Shown here piece after piece: positions 8,175 to 16,462 of a DNA stretch of 33,111 nt (the stretch's first letter is position 1; each line of letters starts with the position of its first letter). Location: positions 1 to 33,111 of the forward strand of contig CAKKRP010000074.1 of NCBI GenBank assembly GCA_919902765.1, given 5' to 3'. This DNA comes from Gammaproteobacteria bacterium. Its GTDB lineage: Bacteria > Pseudomonadota > Gammaproteobacteria > S012-40. Below the pieces are notes generated by a model. That model saw only the letters and a list, made by a program, of their open reading frames with translations, ran no database searches and was not told the origin of the DNA. A program made the translations under genes and the position numbers.

Positions 8175-8619
8175 CAAGCCGCTGCGTGCGGGTACCGTGT
8201 TGTGTTTCGACTTTAGCATGCGCCATATCGGCGTGGCGGCCGCCTCCACCGTCACGCGCGTCGCCAGCCCCCTCACCACCATCAATAATCCCGCCGATGG
8301 GGGTGTCAATTGGAACGCCCTGGCGAGCCTCATTCAAGAATGGCGACCGCTCGCGGTGATCGTCGGCCTGCCGTTGACCGAAGATGGCGGAGAGCAACGC
8401 GAGACACAGGCGGCGCGCCGATTTGGTCAACGCGTACATGGCCGCTTTGGCGTGCAGGTTTATTGGCAGGATGAGCGCTATACCACGCGCTTGGCGTTAG
8501 ATGCGGGTAAAAATTATCGCGTACCGCGCCCTACCAATAGCCTGGACGCGGTCGCTGCGCAAATCATTCTACAATCTTGGCTAGACAGCACTGCGCAAGC
8601 CGACGCAAACGGTGTATAA
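8158..8619 (+). CDS. ruvX: Holliday-junction resolvase-like / pre-16S rRNA nuclease YqgF (RuvX)
   Basis: A 153-residue RNase H-fold protein. It has the first catalytic aspartate D18 (CFDFSMRHIGVA), VIVGLPLTEDG (68-77), the DER motif with D105 (WQDERYTT) and a C-terminal aspartate D130 (SLDAVAAQIIL). This family matures the 16S rRNA 5' end and has also been described as a resolvase. One oddity: the family's DFG glycine after the first aspartate is serine here (S20), while all visible acidic residues are kept. The segment after DER is shorter than in E. coli YqgF. ATG 8158 overlaps yqgE by 17 bases. Confidence 0.88.
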   Translation: MSATPNKPLRAGTVLCFDFSMRHIGVAAASTVTRVASPLTTINNPADGGVNWNALASLIQEWRPLAVIVGLPLTEDGGEQRETQAARRFGQRVHGRFGVQVYWQDERYTTRLALDAGKNYRVPRPTNSLDAVAAQIILQSWLDSTAQADANGV

Positions 8620-8620
8620 T
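8615..8620 (+). promoter_or_regulatory. Perfect -10 hexamer (TATAAT) at the ruvX stop
   Basis: TATAAT overlaps the ruvX stop codon and lies about 28 bases before the pyrR ATG at 8648, so a start near 8627 would give pyrR-pyrB-pyrX its own promoter with a very short leader. The -35 position (TGCGCA at 17-base spacing) is poor and there is no TGn extension. The match may be chance. Confidence 0.2.
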
Positions 8621-8647
8621 CGCACCACACTTGTGTACGATGCGGCT

Positions 8648-9166
8648 ATGCCAACAAAACGCGCTCCTGCCCTACCTTCTGTTGCGGATATCATCGCGCG
8701 CATGGCGCAACAATTGCGCGCGCGTTTGGCGGCGCGCGCGCTGCAAGATCCATTCATGATCGGTATACAAACCGGCGGCGTATGGGTTGCGCAACAACTA
8801 TATCGCGAATTGCAATTACCCGCGCAGCTCGGCACCTTGAACATCAATTTTTACCGTGACGATTTTACGCGCATCGGCGTCCACCCTATGGTCACGCCCA
8901 CACAGTTGCAAGAACGCGTCAATGATCGCGACATAATCTTGGTCGATGATGTGTTGTACACGGGGCGCACCGTGCGCGCCGCGCTCAATGAAATTTTCGA
9001 TTATGGACGCCCGGCATCGGTGACACTGGCGGTATTGGTAGACCGTGGCTGCCGTGAGTTACCGATACAAGCGGACGTAGTTGGGGTGAGCGTAGCATTG
9101 GCGGCGGGTGAACAAATCAAGCTCAATGGTCCGCAACCCTTAACCTTAGAGATTACCAAAACCTAG
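8648..9166 (+). CDS. pyrR: PyrR, uracil phosphoribosyltransferase / pyrimidine operon regulator
   Basis: A 172-residue type I phosphoribosyltransferase. The PRPP-binding loop is [18 protein letters not shown] (about residues 96-113), with [13 protein letters not shown] and [10 protein letters not shown] upstream and [11 protein letters not shown] downstream, all typical of PyrR. The ATG at 8648 is preferred; a GTG at 8612 in the same frame overlaps the ruvX stop but adds a non-conserved extension and lacks a ribosome site. In Bacillus, PyrR is an RNA-binding attenuator; in gammaproteobacteria it sits just before pyrB and its regulatory role is less established. I see no obvious pyr anti-terminator in the short gaps here, so UPRTase activity is the safer claim. 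Confidence 0.9.
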   Translation: MPTKRAPALPSVADIIARMAQQLRARLAARALQDPFMIGIQTGGVWVAQQLYRELQLPAQLGTLNINFYRDDFTRIGVHPMVTPTQLQERVNDRDIILVDDVLYTGRTVRAALNEIFDYGRPASVTLAVLVDRGCRELPIQADVVGVSVALAAGEQIKLNGPQPLTLEITKT

Positions 9167-9176
9167 CAGCGTATAC

Positions 9177-10154
9177 ATGAATCATCATCGTCGCTTGCAA
9201 CTGACTAAAGACGGCCGCCTGCGGCATTTTATCGCTATTGAAGGATTACCGCGCGCGATTTTAATGTCCATTTTAGACACGGCGGAGGGCTTCACCAGCG
9301 TCGCCAATCAGTCGGTAAAAAAAGTACCGCTGCTGCGCGGCAAGACTATCGTCAATCTCTTTTTTGAATCCAGCACCCGCACCCGCACCACGTTTGAAGT
9401 CGCCGCAAAACGCCTGTCGGCCGATGTGATTAATTTCAACATCAGCACCTCGTCGGCAAGCAAAGGCGAATCTTTGCTGGACACCTTGCGCAATCTCGAG
9501 GCCATGCAAACCGACATGTTCGTGGTGCGCCATGACGCCAGCGGGGCGGCGCATTTCATCGCGCAACAGGTTGCACCGCACGTCAGCGTCATCAATGCGG
9601 GTGACGGTTGCCATGCGCATCCAACCCAAGCGATGTTGGATATGTTTACGATACGGCGACACTTCGGTGAGTTTGCACCGTTAAATGTGGCCATCGTCGG
9701 GGATTTATTGCACTCGCGCGTGGCGCGTTCACAAATCCACGCCCTCACCACATTGCAAGTCAACGAAGTGCGCGTGATCGGCCCAAAAACGCTGATTCCC
9801 AAAGGGATAGATCAAATGGGCGTACACGTTTACCATGATATGCGCGCCGGTTTACGCGATGTCGATGTCGTGATTATGTTGCGCTTACAGCGCGAACGTA
9901 TGCACGGCGCGTTTATCCCCAGCGAGCACGAATATTTTCAATCCTATGGTTTAACGCCGGAACGCCTGGCATACGCCAAGCCACACGCGATAGTGATGCA
10001 TCCCGGCCCGATCAATCGCGGTGTTGAAATCGATTCGGCGGTGGCCGATGGCGCGCAATCGGTGATCCTCGAACAAGTCACCAACGGTATTGCGGTACGT
10101 ATGGCGGTCATGGCGCTGACCATGGGCAGCTATGCCGCGCAAGGAGAGGCCTGA
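9177..10154 (+). CDS. pyrB: Aspartate carbamoyltransferase catalytic subunit
   Basis: A 325-residue enzyme that joins carbamoyl phosphate and aspartate in the first committed step of pyrimidine synthesis. The carbamoyl-phosphate site is [13 protein letters not shown] (residues 62-74), followed by [12 protein letters not shown] (swinging Ser-Lys loop), HPTQA (148-152) and the aspartate-side MHPGPINRG motif. Length fits the class A pseudomonad-type subunit, which forms a dodecamer with a dihydroorotase-like partner instead of using PyrI. No pyrI gene is present. Its TGA overlaps the ATG of the pyrX gene by one base, with AAGGAGAGG just upstream, so equal expression of both subunits is expected. 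Confidence 0.95.
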   Translation: MNHHRRLQLTKDGRLRHFIAIEGLPRAILMSILDTAEGFTSVANQSVKKVPLLRGKTIVNLFFESSTRTRTTFEVAAKRLSADVINFNISTSSASKGESLLDTLRNLEAMQTDMFVVRHDASGAAHFIAQQVAPHVSVINAGDGCHAHPTQAMLDMFTIRRHFGEFAPLNVAIVGDLLHSRVARSQIHALTTLQVNEVRVIGPKTLIPKGIDQMGVHVYHDMRAGLRDVDVVIMLRLQRERMHGAFIPSEHEYFQSYGLTPERLAYAKPHAIVMHPGPINRGVEIDSAVADGAQSVILEQVTNGIAVRMAVMALTMGSYAAQGEA

Positions 10155-11422
10155 TGCGCATACGCATACACGGCGGTCGACTCATTGATCCGGCCCACCA
10201 AGTGGATACCACCACCGATATCTATATCGCCGATGGACATGTGGTGGCGCTGGGTCACGCCCCGAGCGGATTTCACACCGACCAAGAAATAGACGCCACA
10301 GGCCGCATCGTCTGCCCTGGGCTCATCGACATGCACGCGCGTCTGCGCGAACCGGGAGCCGAACATAAAGGCACCATCTTAAGCGAAACACGTGCGGCGG
10401 CGGCAGCGGGCGTCACGACCCTATGTTGCCCCCCGGATACGCAACCCATTATTGATACGCCGGCGGTGGCGGAATTGATTCGCGAGCGTGCCGCAGTGGC
10501 GGGTTATGTCAAAGTATTAACCCTGGGCGCGCTGAGCAAGGGCTTGGAGGGCGTCCAGATTAGCGAGATGAAGGCCTTGCGCGACGCCGGGTGTGTCGGG
10601 GTCAGCAATGCCTGGCGGCCTATCGCTAACACCTTGGTCATGCGGCGCGCAATGGAGTATGCGGCGACATTTGACCTCCCGATATTTTTACACGCCGAAG
10701 ATCCGTATTTATACGCCGAGGGATGCGCGCATGAGGGCGCAATCAGCACGCGTTTAGGCCTCGTCGGCATCCCGGAAATCGCCGAAACCATCGCGGTCGC
10801 ACGCGATTTGGCGCTGGTGCAAGAAACCGGTGCGCGCGCGCATTTTTGTCAATTATCGACCGCACGTGGCATGGAATTGGTGCTCGCGGCACAGGCGCAA
10901 GGCTTGCCGGTGACGGCCGATGTCAGCGCGCACCAATTACACCTCACCGAAATGGATATCGGCGACTACAACAGTTTATGCCATGTGCGCCCGCCGTTGC
11001 GCACCCAGCGCGACCGTGATGCCTTGCGCCGTTCGCTAACACGAGGTGTAGCGATTTGCTCCGCGCATCAGCCGCACGAACCCGACGCCAAGGCCGGACC
11101 GTATGCCGAGACTGAACCTGGCATCGCGGGCTTGGAAAGTTTGTTACCGCTGACGCTGCGTTTGGTGGATGAAGGTGTGCTATCCCTACGCGACGCCATC
11201 GCCAGCCTGACTGCCCATCCTGCGCGCATTCTGGGCATAACAGGCGGTACATTAGCCGTCGGCACTGCGGCCGATATCTGTGTATTCGACCCTAAGCGCG
11301 AATGGCGGCTTGCAGACCATATGCTGAGTCAAGGCCGTAACACACCTTTCTTGCATTGGGATATGCACGGAAAAGTGACACACACCCTGTTGCAAGGTCG
11401 CGTGGTCTACCGCGAAAGTTAA
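10154..11422 (+). CDS. pyrX: Inactive dihydroorotase homologue, structural partner of ATCase (PyrX / PyrC')
   Basis: A 422-residue amidohydrolase-fold protein aligned end to end with class I dihydroorotases, but with key metal and catalytic positions lost. The DxHxH motif reads DMHARLREPG, so H61 is kept and the second histidine is arginine (R63, CGT at 10340-10342). The usual SDDG loop reads SNAW (151-154). The catalytic TDHAPH motif reads SAHQPH with Ala at 304 (GCG at 11063-11065). HAED and HFCQ are kept. Comparable losses define PyrX/PyrC' of Pseudomonas, which is required for ATCase assembly but has no activity. A true pyrC must therefore lie elsewhere in the genome. Coupling to pyrB supports the subunit role. 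Confidence 0.88.
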   Translation: MRIRIHGGRLIDPAHQVDTTTDIYIADGHVVALGHAPSGFHTDQEIDATGRIVCPGLIDMHARLREPGAEHKGTILSETRAAAAAGVTTLCCPPDTQPIIDTPAVAELIRERAAVAGYVKVLTLGALSKGLEGVQISEMKALRDAGCVGVSNAWRPIANTLVMRRAMEYAATFDLPIFLHAEDPYLYAEGCAHEGAISTRLGLVGIPEIAETIAVARDLALVQETGARAHFCQLSTARGMELVLAAQAQGLPVTADVSAHQLHLTEMDIGDYNSLCHVRPPLRTQRDRDALRRSLTRGVAICSAHQPHEPDAKAGPYAETEPGIAGLESLLPLTLRLVDEGVLSLRDAIASLTAHPARILGITGGTLAVGTAADICVFDPKREWRLADHMLSQGRNTPFLHWDMHGKVTHTLLQGRVVYRES

Positions 11423-11481
11423 CTCTTGCGCGGCAAACTCAGTATAAAATGTTGCGACTGGCGTGTCTGCGATTACTCCCT

Positions 11482-12090
11482 TCAACTGCGCGTGCGATGG
11501 AACCACCATTGCCGCGAGCTACCGATAATTTTCGCCATTTTCGCATAACCCGCGCTGCCTGGATGCGCGCCGTCGCGTCGGCTTATTTCTTTTATATAAT
11601 CTTCGTTATCAATTAATGTTGGAAAGAGTTCTATATAAGGCGCGCCTAAAATAGCGGCCTCATATCCAAACGCCGCTGATAAATCGCCGATGCGCACATT
11701 TTGTTCAGCATTATCCACCGGTGGCGGACCCACCAGCAATACGCGATATTTTTGCTTTGCAGTCATCAAAAAACTGCGCACATTGGCGCAGGATTCATCT
11801 ATTTCTACGCGTTGTTTGCCACCCTCAATCACGCTGTCATTCACACCACAAGAAAACACGATGCGTGCATCGCTACGGTCCGGAAATCTTGCTGCGCACT
11901 CCGCCTCCCAGCGGTTCAGTATGTCGCTACTGGTGTTTCTACACACGCCTAGATTGTAATAAGTGATTTTCAGGCAGGTTTGATCTATGTCCGCACACAA
12001 CCGACCCGCCCATCCCAACATCGTTTCGTCGCCCACACCCGCAACGAAGGAATCGCCGACAAAACACAGCCTGATATCTTGCGACATCAT
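11482..12090 (-). CDS. SGNH/GDSL-type esterase or lipase
   Basis: A 202-residue protein without a signal peptide. The four SGNH blocks are visible: GDS with nucleophile Ser14 (FVGDSFVAG), a block II glycine (NLGVCRNTSSDIL), GVND at 82-85 with the block III asparagine, and DGAHP with D173 and H176 as the rest of the triad. The fold hydrolyses esters, thioesters or acetyl groups; the substrate cannot be read from the sequence. The start is ATG 12090 (or the next ATG at 12087) with CGAGG a few bases upstream. It is convergent with pyrX across a 59-base gap with no clear terminator. Confidence 0.85.
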   Translation of the reverse strand: MMSQDIRLCFVGDSFVAGVGDETMLGWAGRLCADIDQTCLKITYYNLGVCRNTSSDILNRWEAECAARFPDRSDARIVFSCGVNDSVIEGGKQRVEIDESCANVRSFLMTAKQKYRVLLVGPPPVDNAEQNVRIGDLSAAFGYEAAILGAPYIELFPTLIDNEDYIKEISRRDGAHPGSAGYAKMAKIIGSSRQWWFHRTRS

Positions 12091-12296
12091 TCACACCTCG
12101 CGTTTTATAATACCCCGTCCCATTACCGACCATGCCGCCCCCACGGCGAACACAAATCGGCTCACTACGACTATACGCTGGAAAAAGCGTTTAGCCGTTT
12201 TTACACCCACGCCCAATTTTTTATATTTAAGCGCGAATATTTGTTAAAGCTTAGCATAATTGACGATATATCCAAGGCCGCCGGTCCAAAACAAAC

Positions 12297-12839
12297 TTAA
12301 ACCACACCCATTAACTGGTAACGACTCTGCACAAATCCATTTTCGTAGACCCGCGTAGTGATGTGTAATAGGCGCACATCCTGATCTAAACTTCCGAACA
12401 ACGGTATGCCCTCGCCCAGCAAGATTGGGATGCGTGTAATCGTAATTTCGTGGATTAATCCGGCGCGTAAAAAGCCCTGAATAGTGTTGCCGCCATCGAT
12501 ATATACATGCTTATCACCGCGCGCCGCGAGATATTCGAGCAGTTCCTTAGGCGAACTACACAGGCCTTCCACCGAATCCCTTAGATGCTGCGGCGAGGAC
12601 TGGTAGCCTCGACTCAATACCACCACTTGTTTGCCTGCATATGGCCATTGAGTAAATGAGGACGCCATTTCATAGGTATTGCGTCCCATGACCAAGGTAT
12701 CGACCGTGGCCATAAACGCCTTGTAACCGTAGTCTTCATCATTTAATGCCGCGCCGCCGGTCAGCCAGTCCAACCCGCCATCTTTACGCGCGATAAATCC
12801 ATCTAAACTTGTCGCAATAAACACGGAGCACTCAATCAT
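12297..12839 (-). CDS. Dihydrofolate reductase / RibD C-terminal domain family protein
   Basis: A 180-residue single-domain protein of the RibD_C/DHFR superfamily. The start (CSVFIATSLDGFIARKDGGLDWL) is the classic family opening; VDTLVMGRNTYEMA and VYIDGGNTIQGFLRAGLIHEITITRIPILLGEGIPLF cover the NADPH-binding and C-terminal parts. The family includes reductases of riboflavin synthesis and many uncharacterised paralogues such as YyaP/YwjB; this is the uncharacterised type, since there is no deaminase domain. ATG 12839 follows a GGGATGAG ribosome site. It lies downstream of the ABC operon, separated by a probable terminator, and 206 bases before the SGNH gene, a gap with no other gene that I can support. 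Confidence 0.88.
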   Translation of the reverse strand: MIECSVFIATSLDGFIARKDGGLDWLTGGAALNDEDYGYKAFMATVDTLVMGRNTYEMASSFTQWPYAGKQVVVLSRGYQSSPQHLRDSVEGLCSSPKELLEYLAARGDKHVYIDGGNTIQGFLRAGLIHEITITRIPILLGEGIPLFGSLDQDVRLLHITTRVYENGFVQSRYQLMGVV

Positions 12840-12858
12840 TGTTACTCATCCCGAATGC

Positions 12859-12916
12859 AAAAAAACACAGTAAAGGAGAATTCGGTATTTTTTGATGGCG
12901 TAGGGCGCTTTTACTG
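12859..12916 (-). terminator. Probable intrinsic terminator of the peptide ABC operon
   Basis: On the minus strand CAGTAAAAG (12916-12908) pairs with CTTTACTG (12875-12868) with one bulged base. The stem is followed by TG and a run of seven T. The loop is long (about 32 bases), so it is weaker than a typical terminator, but the position, 13 bases after the ATPase stop and just before the next gene, fits. Confidence 0.45.
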
Positions 12917-12928
12917 AGCTTATATTTA

Positions 12929-14953
12929 TTATTTGGTCGCATCGCTATATAAAAAACACCGCACAACACTCGAACCTATCGTCACCGGATCAGGATAGCG
13001 CTCGCGACATTGTTGTCGAACGCGCGGACAACGCGCATGGAAATGACAACCTAGAGGCGGGTCAATAGGCGAAGGCGGATCGCCCGCCAGGCGGATTGCT
13101 TCCCGTTGTTGCGCCTGGTTAACGCTGGGCACCGCCGACAATAAGGCCTGCGTATAGGGATGACGGGGCGTACTCAATATTTGCGCTACCGGCCCTTGTT
13201 CGACGATGCGGCCTAAATACATGACCGCGACTTCATGCGCCAGATAGGCCACTACGCCGATATTGTGGGTAATAAACAAATACGACAATCCGTGTTCTGC
13301 CTGCAATTGTTTCAATAAATTTAAAATCTGCGCTTGTACCGACACATCCAGCGCACTGGTCGGTTCATCACACACAATCAACTTTGGATTGACCGCCAAG
13401 GCGCGGGCGATACAGATACGTTGCCGCTGCCCGCCGGAAAATTCATGCGGATAACGCTGCCCGGCATCGGTGCGCAAGCCGACGTGTGCAAGCAATTGAT
13501 CAATACGCGCGCTACGTTTCTCTTTGTCTTTTTCTATGCCCTGCGCCATCATCCCTTCCGCGATGATATCACTGACCAGCATACGCGGATTCATCGATGA
13601 ATATGGATCTTGAAAAATAATTTGAAATTCACGCCGCTTTTTGCGCAAGGCCTCGCCACGCAAACTATGTAACGGCGCGCCTTCAAACATTACACTGCCC
13701 TGAGTCGTTTCCAACAATTGCAAAATCGCCTTGCCGACTGTCGTTTTTCCACACCCGGATTCCCCCACCAAGGCCAGCGTGCGGCCACGCGGGATTTGAA
13801 ACGAAACACCATCGACTGCATACACATAGCCCGCAGCACGTTTAAACAACCCTTTCACAATCGGAAAATGCACCTTCAAATCATGGATCGCCAATACCTC
13901 GCCGCCCCGCGCCGTGTCGCTTGGCGTACGATTTAAGGCCATGGGCGCTGATTTTTTAGGCGCAGGGGCCGCCCCCGACCACGTCGCATCTGCCAATAAA
14001 CAGCGCAACCCACTCTCATTCGGCAGGGCTATCCACGCGGGAGAATTTTTTTCACACGCATCCCACGCGCGATGACAACGCGGCGCAAACCGGCACCCCA
14101 CAAATTCTTGATCCAATGCCGGGACTGTCCCAGGTATGACATTCAATTCGCGGTCACGTTTATCAAGTTCGGGCAAGGCCTCGAATAAGCGCTGACTATA
14201 CGGATGTTGGGGCGATTTAAAAAAATCATTGCGACTCGCCTGCTCCACCACTTGCCCGGCATACATCACCGCCACGCGATCGGCCATTTGCGAGACCACG
14301 CCTAAATCATGCGTAATCAGTAACATCGCCATACCGAAATCTTTTTGCAAGGATTTCAGCAAATCCAATACCTGGGCTTGGATAGTCACATCCAAGGCCG
14401 TGGTGGGTTCATCGGCGATCAACAAATCGGGTTTACCTGCCAACGCAATGGCTATCATCACGCGTTGCTTCATGCCGCCTGAAAGCCGGTGCGGATATTC
14501 ATCCAAACGTTGCCCTGCGGCGGGTATGCCTGCGGCATCCAATAGCCGCACGGCCTCGGCACGCGCGCTTGCGCCGCGTAGCGTGGTATGTTGCACCAGC
14601 ACTTCAACAATTTGCGCGCCTACCGTCATCACGGGATTGAGCGAGGTCATGGGTTCTTGAAAAATCATCGCGATACGTCGCCCGCGCATACGTCGCATCG
14701 CCACCTCGGGTAGTTGCAACAGGTCTACCCCGTCCAACTGCACATGACCGGAGATATTATTTTGAAATTGCATCGGCAATAAACGCATGATGGATAGCGC
14801 CGTCATGGATTTTCCGCAACCGGACTCGCCCAACAATACGAATGTCTCGCCGCGCCGCACCTTGAATGACACGCCGTCGAGCACATGGACGCGGCCGCGC
14901 GCGCCCGTGTACCAAGTGTGTAAATCTTTCACCGCCAACAAATAATCGCTCAT
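12929..14953 (-). CDS. Fused dipeptide/oligopeptide ABC transporter ATPase (two NBDs, YejF-like)
   Basis: A 674-residue protein with two complete nucleotide-binding domains in tandem. NBD1 has Walker A GESGCGKS (42-49), signature LSGGMKQR and Walker B LLIADEPTTALD; NBD2 has GESGCGKT, FSGGQRQR and LIVCDEPTSALD. Each is followed by an oligo_HPY tail with clustered cysteines (GCRFAPRCHRAWDAC and GCHFHARCPRVRQQC) that often bind an Fe-S cluster. This is a DppD-DppF fusion as in YejF/GsiA, so one polypeptide supplies both ATPase sites. It is the last gene of a leftward operon, 6 bases after the permease stop. Cargo is likely a peptide or related small molecule; specificity is set by the binding protein at 17443. 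Confidence 0.93.
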   Translation of the reverse strand: MSDYLLAVKDLHTWYTGARGRVHVLDGVSFKVRRGETFVLLGESGCGKSMTALSIMRLLPMQFQNNISGHVQLDGVDLLQLPEVAMRRMRGRRIAMIFQEPMTSLNPVMTVGAQIVEVLVQHTTLRGASARAEAVRLLDAAGIPAAGQRLDEYPHRLSGGMKQRVMIAIALAGKPDLLIADEPTTALDVTIQAQVLDLLKSLQKDFGMAMLLITHDLGVVSQMADRVAVMYAGQVVEQASRNDFFKSPQHPYSQRLFEALPELDKRDRELNVIPGTVPALDQEFVGCRFAPRCHRAWDACEKNSPAWIALPNESGLRCLLADATWSGAAPAPKKSAPMALNRTPSDTARGGEVLAIHDLKVHFPIVKGLFKRAAGYVYAVDGVSFQIPRGRTLALVGESGCGKTTVGKAILQLLETTQGSVMFEGAPLHSLRGEALRKKRREFQIIFQDPYSSMNPRMLVSDIIAEGMMAQGIEKDKEKRSARIDQLLAHVGLRTDAGQRYPHEFSGGQRQRICIARALAVNPKLIVCDEPTSALDVSVQAQILNLLKQLQAEHGLSYLFITHNIGVVAYLAHEVAVMYLGRIVEQGPVAQILSTPRHPYTQALLSAVPSVNQAQQREAIRLAGDPPSPIDPPLGCHFHARCPRVRQQCRERYPDPVTIGSSVVRCFLYSDATK

Positions 14954-14959
14954 GGGTTG

Positions 14960-16462
14960 TCAACGTCTCTTCAGGCGTGGATCAAAGGCATCGCGCACCA
15001 CATCGGCGAATAGGTTCGCCGCCAGCACCAACACAAACATAAATATAAACGCGGATAATAGCGGCCACCACACCATGGGTTCGCGCGCCATTTCCAAACG
15101 CGCCGCATTGATCATATTGCCCCAGCTATTGGTCGCGGGATCAACGCCCACACCGACATACGACAACACCGCCTCCGCCAACACCAATCCGCTGAAATCC
15201 AACACCACCGAAATCAAAACGATATGCATTACGTTTGGCAGTATATGTCGCAACATGATGCCCACAGGATGCTGGCCAAACGCGCGCGCCGCCAACAAAA
15301 AATCCGCTTCGCATAGCTTCATCGTCTCGCCGCGTATTAACCGGCACAGTCCCGTCCAACTGGTGATGCCCAAGATGATACACAAAAATAATAAACGCAG
15401 GTCGGCGCGCTCGGCCTCAGTCGGGAACAAGTCGGGGTGAGTATGGATATAGGCCTGCAACATCAGCACGGCGGCGGCGATCAATAATACGCCGGGGATA
15501 GAACTCAGTGTCGTGTATAAATATTGTATTACATCATCCACCCAGCCGCGCAAATATCCGGCCAAAATGCCTAAAAACACCGCAAACGGCAGCATCACCA
15601 AGGTCGTTAACGTGCCTATGATTAAACCCGTGCGTATGCTCTTGACGGATTTATACAACACGTCCTTGCCCACTTTGTCGGTGCCAAAGACATGATACTC
15701 ACCGGCCAAGGCCCATACCACCCCCAGCGCGATCAGCAACAGGAACAATGTCAACCACATCGCACGCCACGGGATAGCGCCTGTTGCGCGCATCACGCCG
15801 CTAACAACTTCGCGCGCGGACGCAGCGTGCCGGCTCATCGCATACCCTAGCGCCAGCAGTGCAATCAACCCGCCCATCATCAGGCCCGCGCCTACGCCAC
15901 TGGCCACGCGGCGCAAAATATCTTGTCGGTGAGCAGCGCCGGGCGCTATGTGCGCACCACCGAATTGTAAACGCGGATACACGCGTTCATGCCGCCCATC
16001 GGGATATTCCACCGTCACTTTTTCGTATTGCCACAAACTCAGTGGCGACGCATAAGTCTTCTCCATTTGCACACGTTGTTGCGCCATCAATAGGTCTAAG
16101 ATACTTGTCACTTCCGGCGCGTAGCGTTTGCCATGATCCCCCGCACCGCCGGAAGGCAAGCGAAAATGCACGGAGTCCAACACGCCGATGGTCATAAATC
16201 CCGCCAATACCACCAAACACACCATGGCCGTGCGATTTTCCACGATACGCTGCAAGGGCTCGCGCAGGTGCGCACGCCGCTTCGCAACGCTAAAAAACGC
16301 GGCCATTGAGACTATCAACACATAGACCAGGAGGTCCGTCCACAACCAGACTGTTTTTAGATCATACATCCACACAGCGGCGATATAGGCGCATACGCTT
16401 GCTAGCGCGATTACCGGTAACAACCATTGCCGTAAACGTTGTTTAGTTATTGATGCGCTCAT
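14960..16462 (-). CDS. Peptide-type ABC permease with large periplasmic insertion (YejE/DppC-like)
   Basis: A 500-residue permease, much longer than the usual 300-350 of DppC/YejE. The C-terminal 250 residues are a standard BPD_transp_1 domain: TDKVGKDVLYKSVKSIRTGLIIG at its start, an EAA-like loop (DFLLAARAFGQHPVGIMLRHILPN) and the end motif DAFDPRLKRR. The N-terminal half adds extra membrane segments (WLLPVIALASVCAYIAA, LLVYVLIVSMAAFF, MVCLVVLAGFMTIG) and a roughly 100-residue hydrophilic stretch around residues 105-195 that should face the periplasm. The start overlaps the other permease's stop by 4 bases. The insertion may contact the membrane-tethered binding protein; this is inference. 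Confidence 0.88.
   Translation of the reverse strand: MSASITKQRLRQWLLPVIALASVCAYIAAVWMYDLKTVWLWTDLLVYVLIVSMAAFFSVAKRRAHLREPLQRIVENRTAMVCLVVLAGFMTIGVLDSVHFRLPSGGAGDHGKRYAPEVTSILDLLMAQQRVQMEKTYASPLSLWQYEKVTVEYPDGRHERVYPRLQFGGAHIAPGAAHRQDILRRVASGVGAGLMMGGLIALLALGYAMSRHAASAREVVSGVMRATGAIPWRAMWLTLFLLLIALGVVWALAGEYHVFGTDKVGKDVLYKSVKSIRTGLIIGTLTTLVMLPFAVFLGILAGYLRGWVDDVIQYLYTTLSSIPGVLLIAAAVLMLQAYIHTHPDLFPTEAERADLRLLFLCIILGITSWTGLCRLIRGETMKLCEADFLLAARAFGQHPVGIMLRHILPNVMHIVLISVVLDFSGLVLAEAVLSYVGVGVDPATNSWGNMINAARLEMAREPMVWWPLLSAFIFMFVLVLAANLFADVVRDAFDPRLKRR

Noticed and set aside
8612..8647. Upstream GTG start for pyrR overlapping ruvX
   Set aside because: Adds 12 non-conserved residues without a ribosome site; ATG 8648 gives normal family length.
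3426..11450. A shared 14-base string (ACTCAGTATAAAAT) in two intergenic gaps, at 3426-3439 and 11437-11450
   Set aside because: In a 33-kb window one or two 14-base matches are expected by chance, and the second copy would point a promoter into the back of a convergent gene.
11980..12300. Rightward frames in the gap between the SGNH and RibD-like genes
   Set aside because: They mostly overlap the SGNH gene on the other strand and have no motif or ribosome site.
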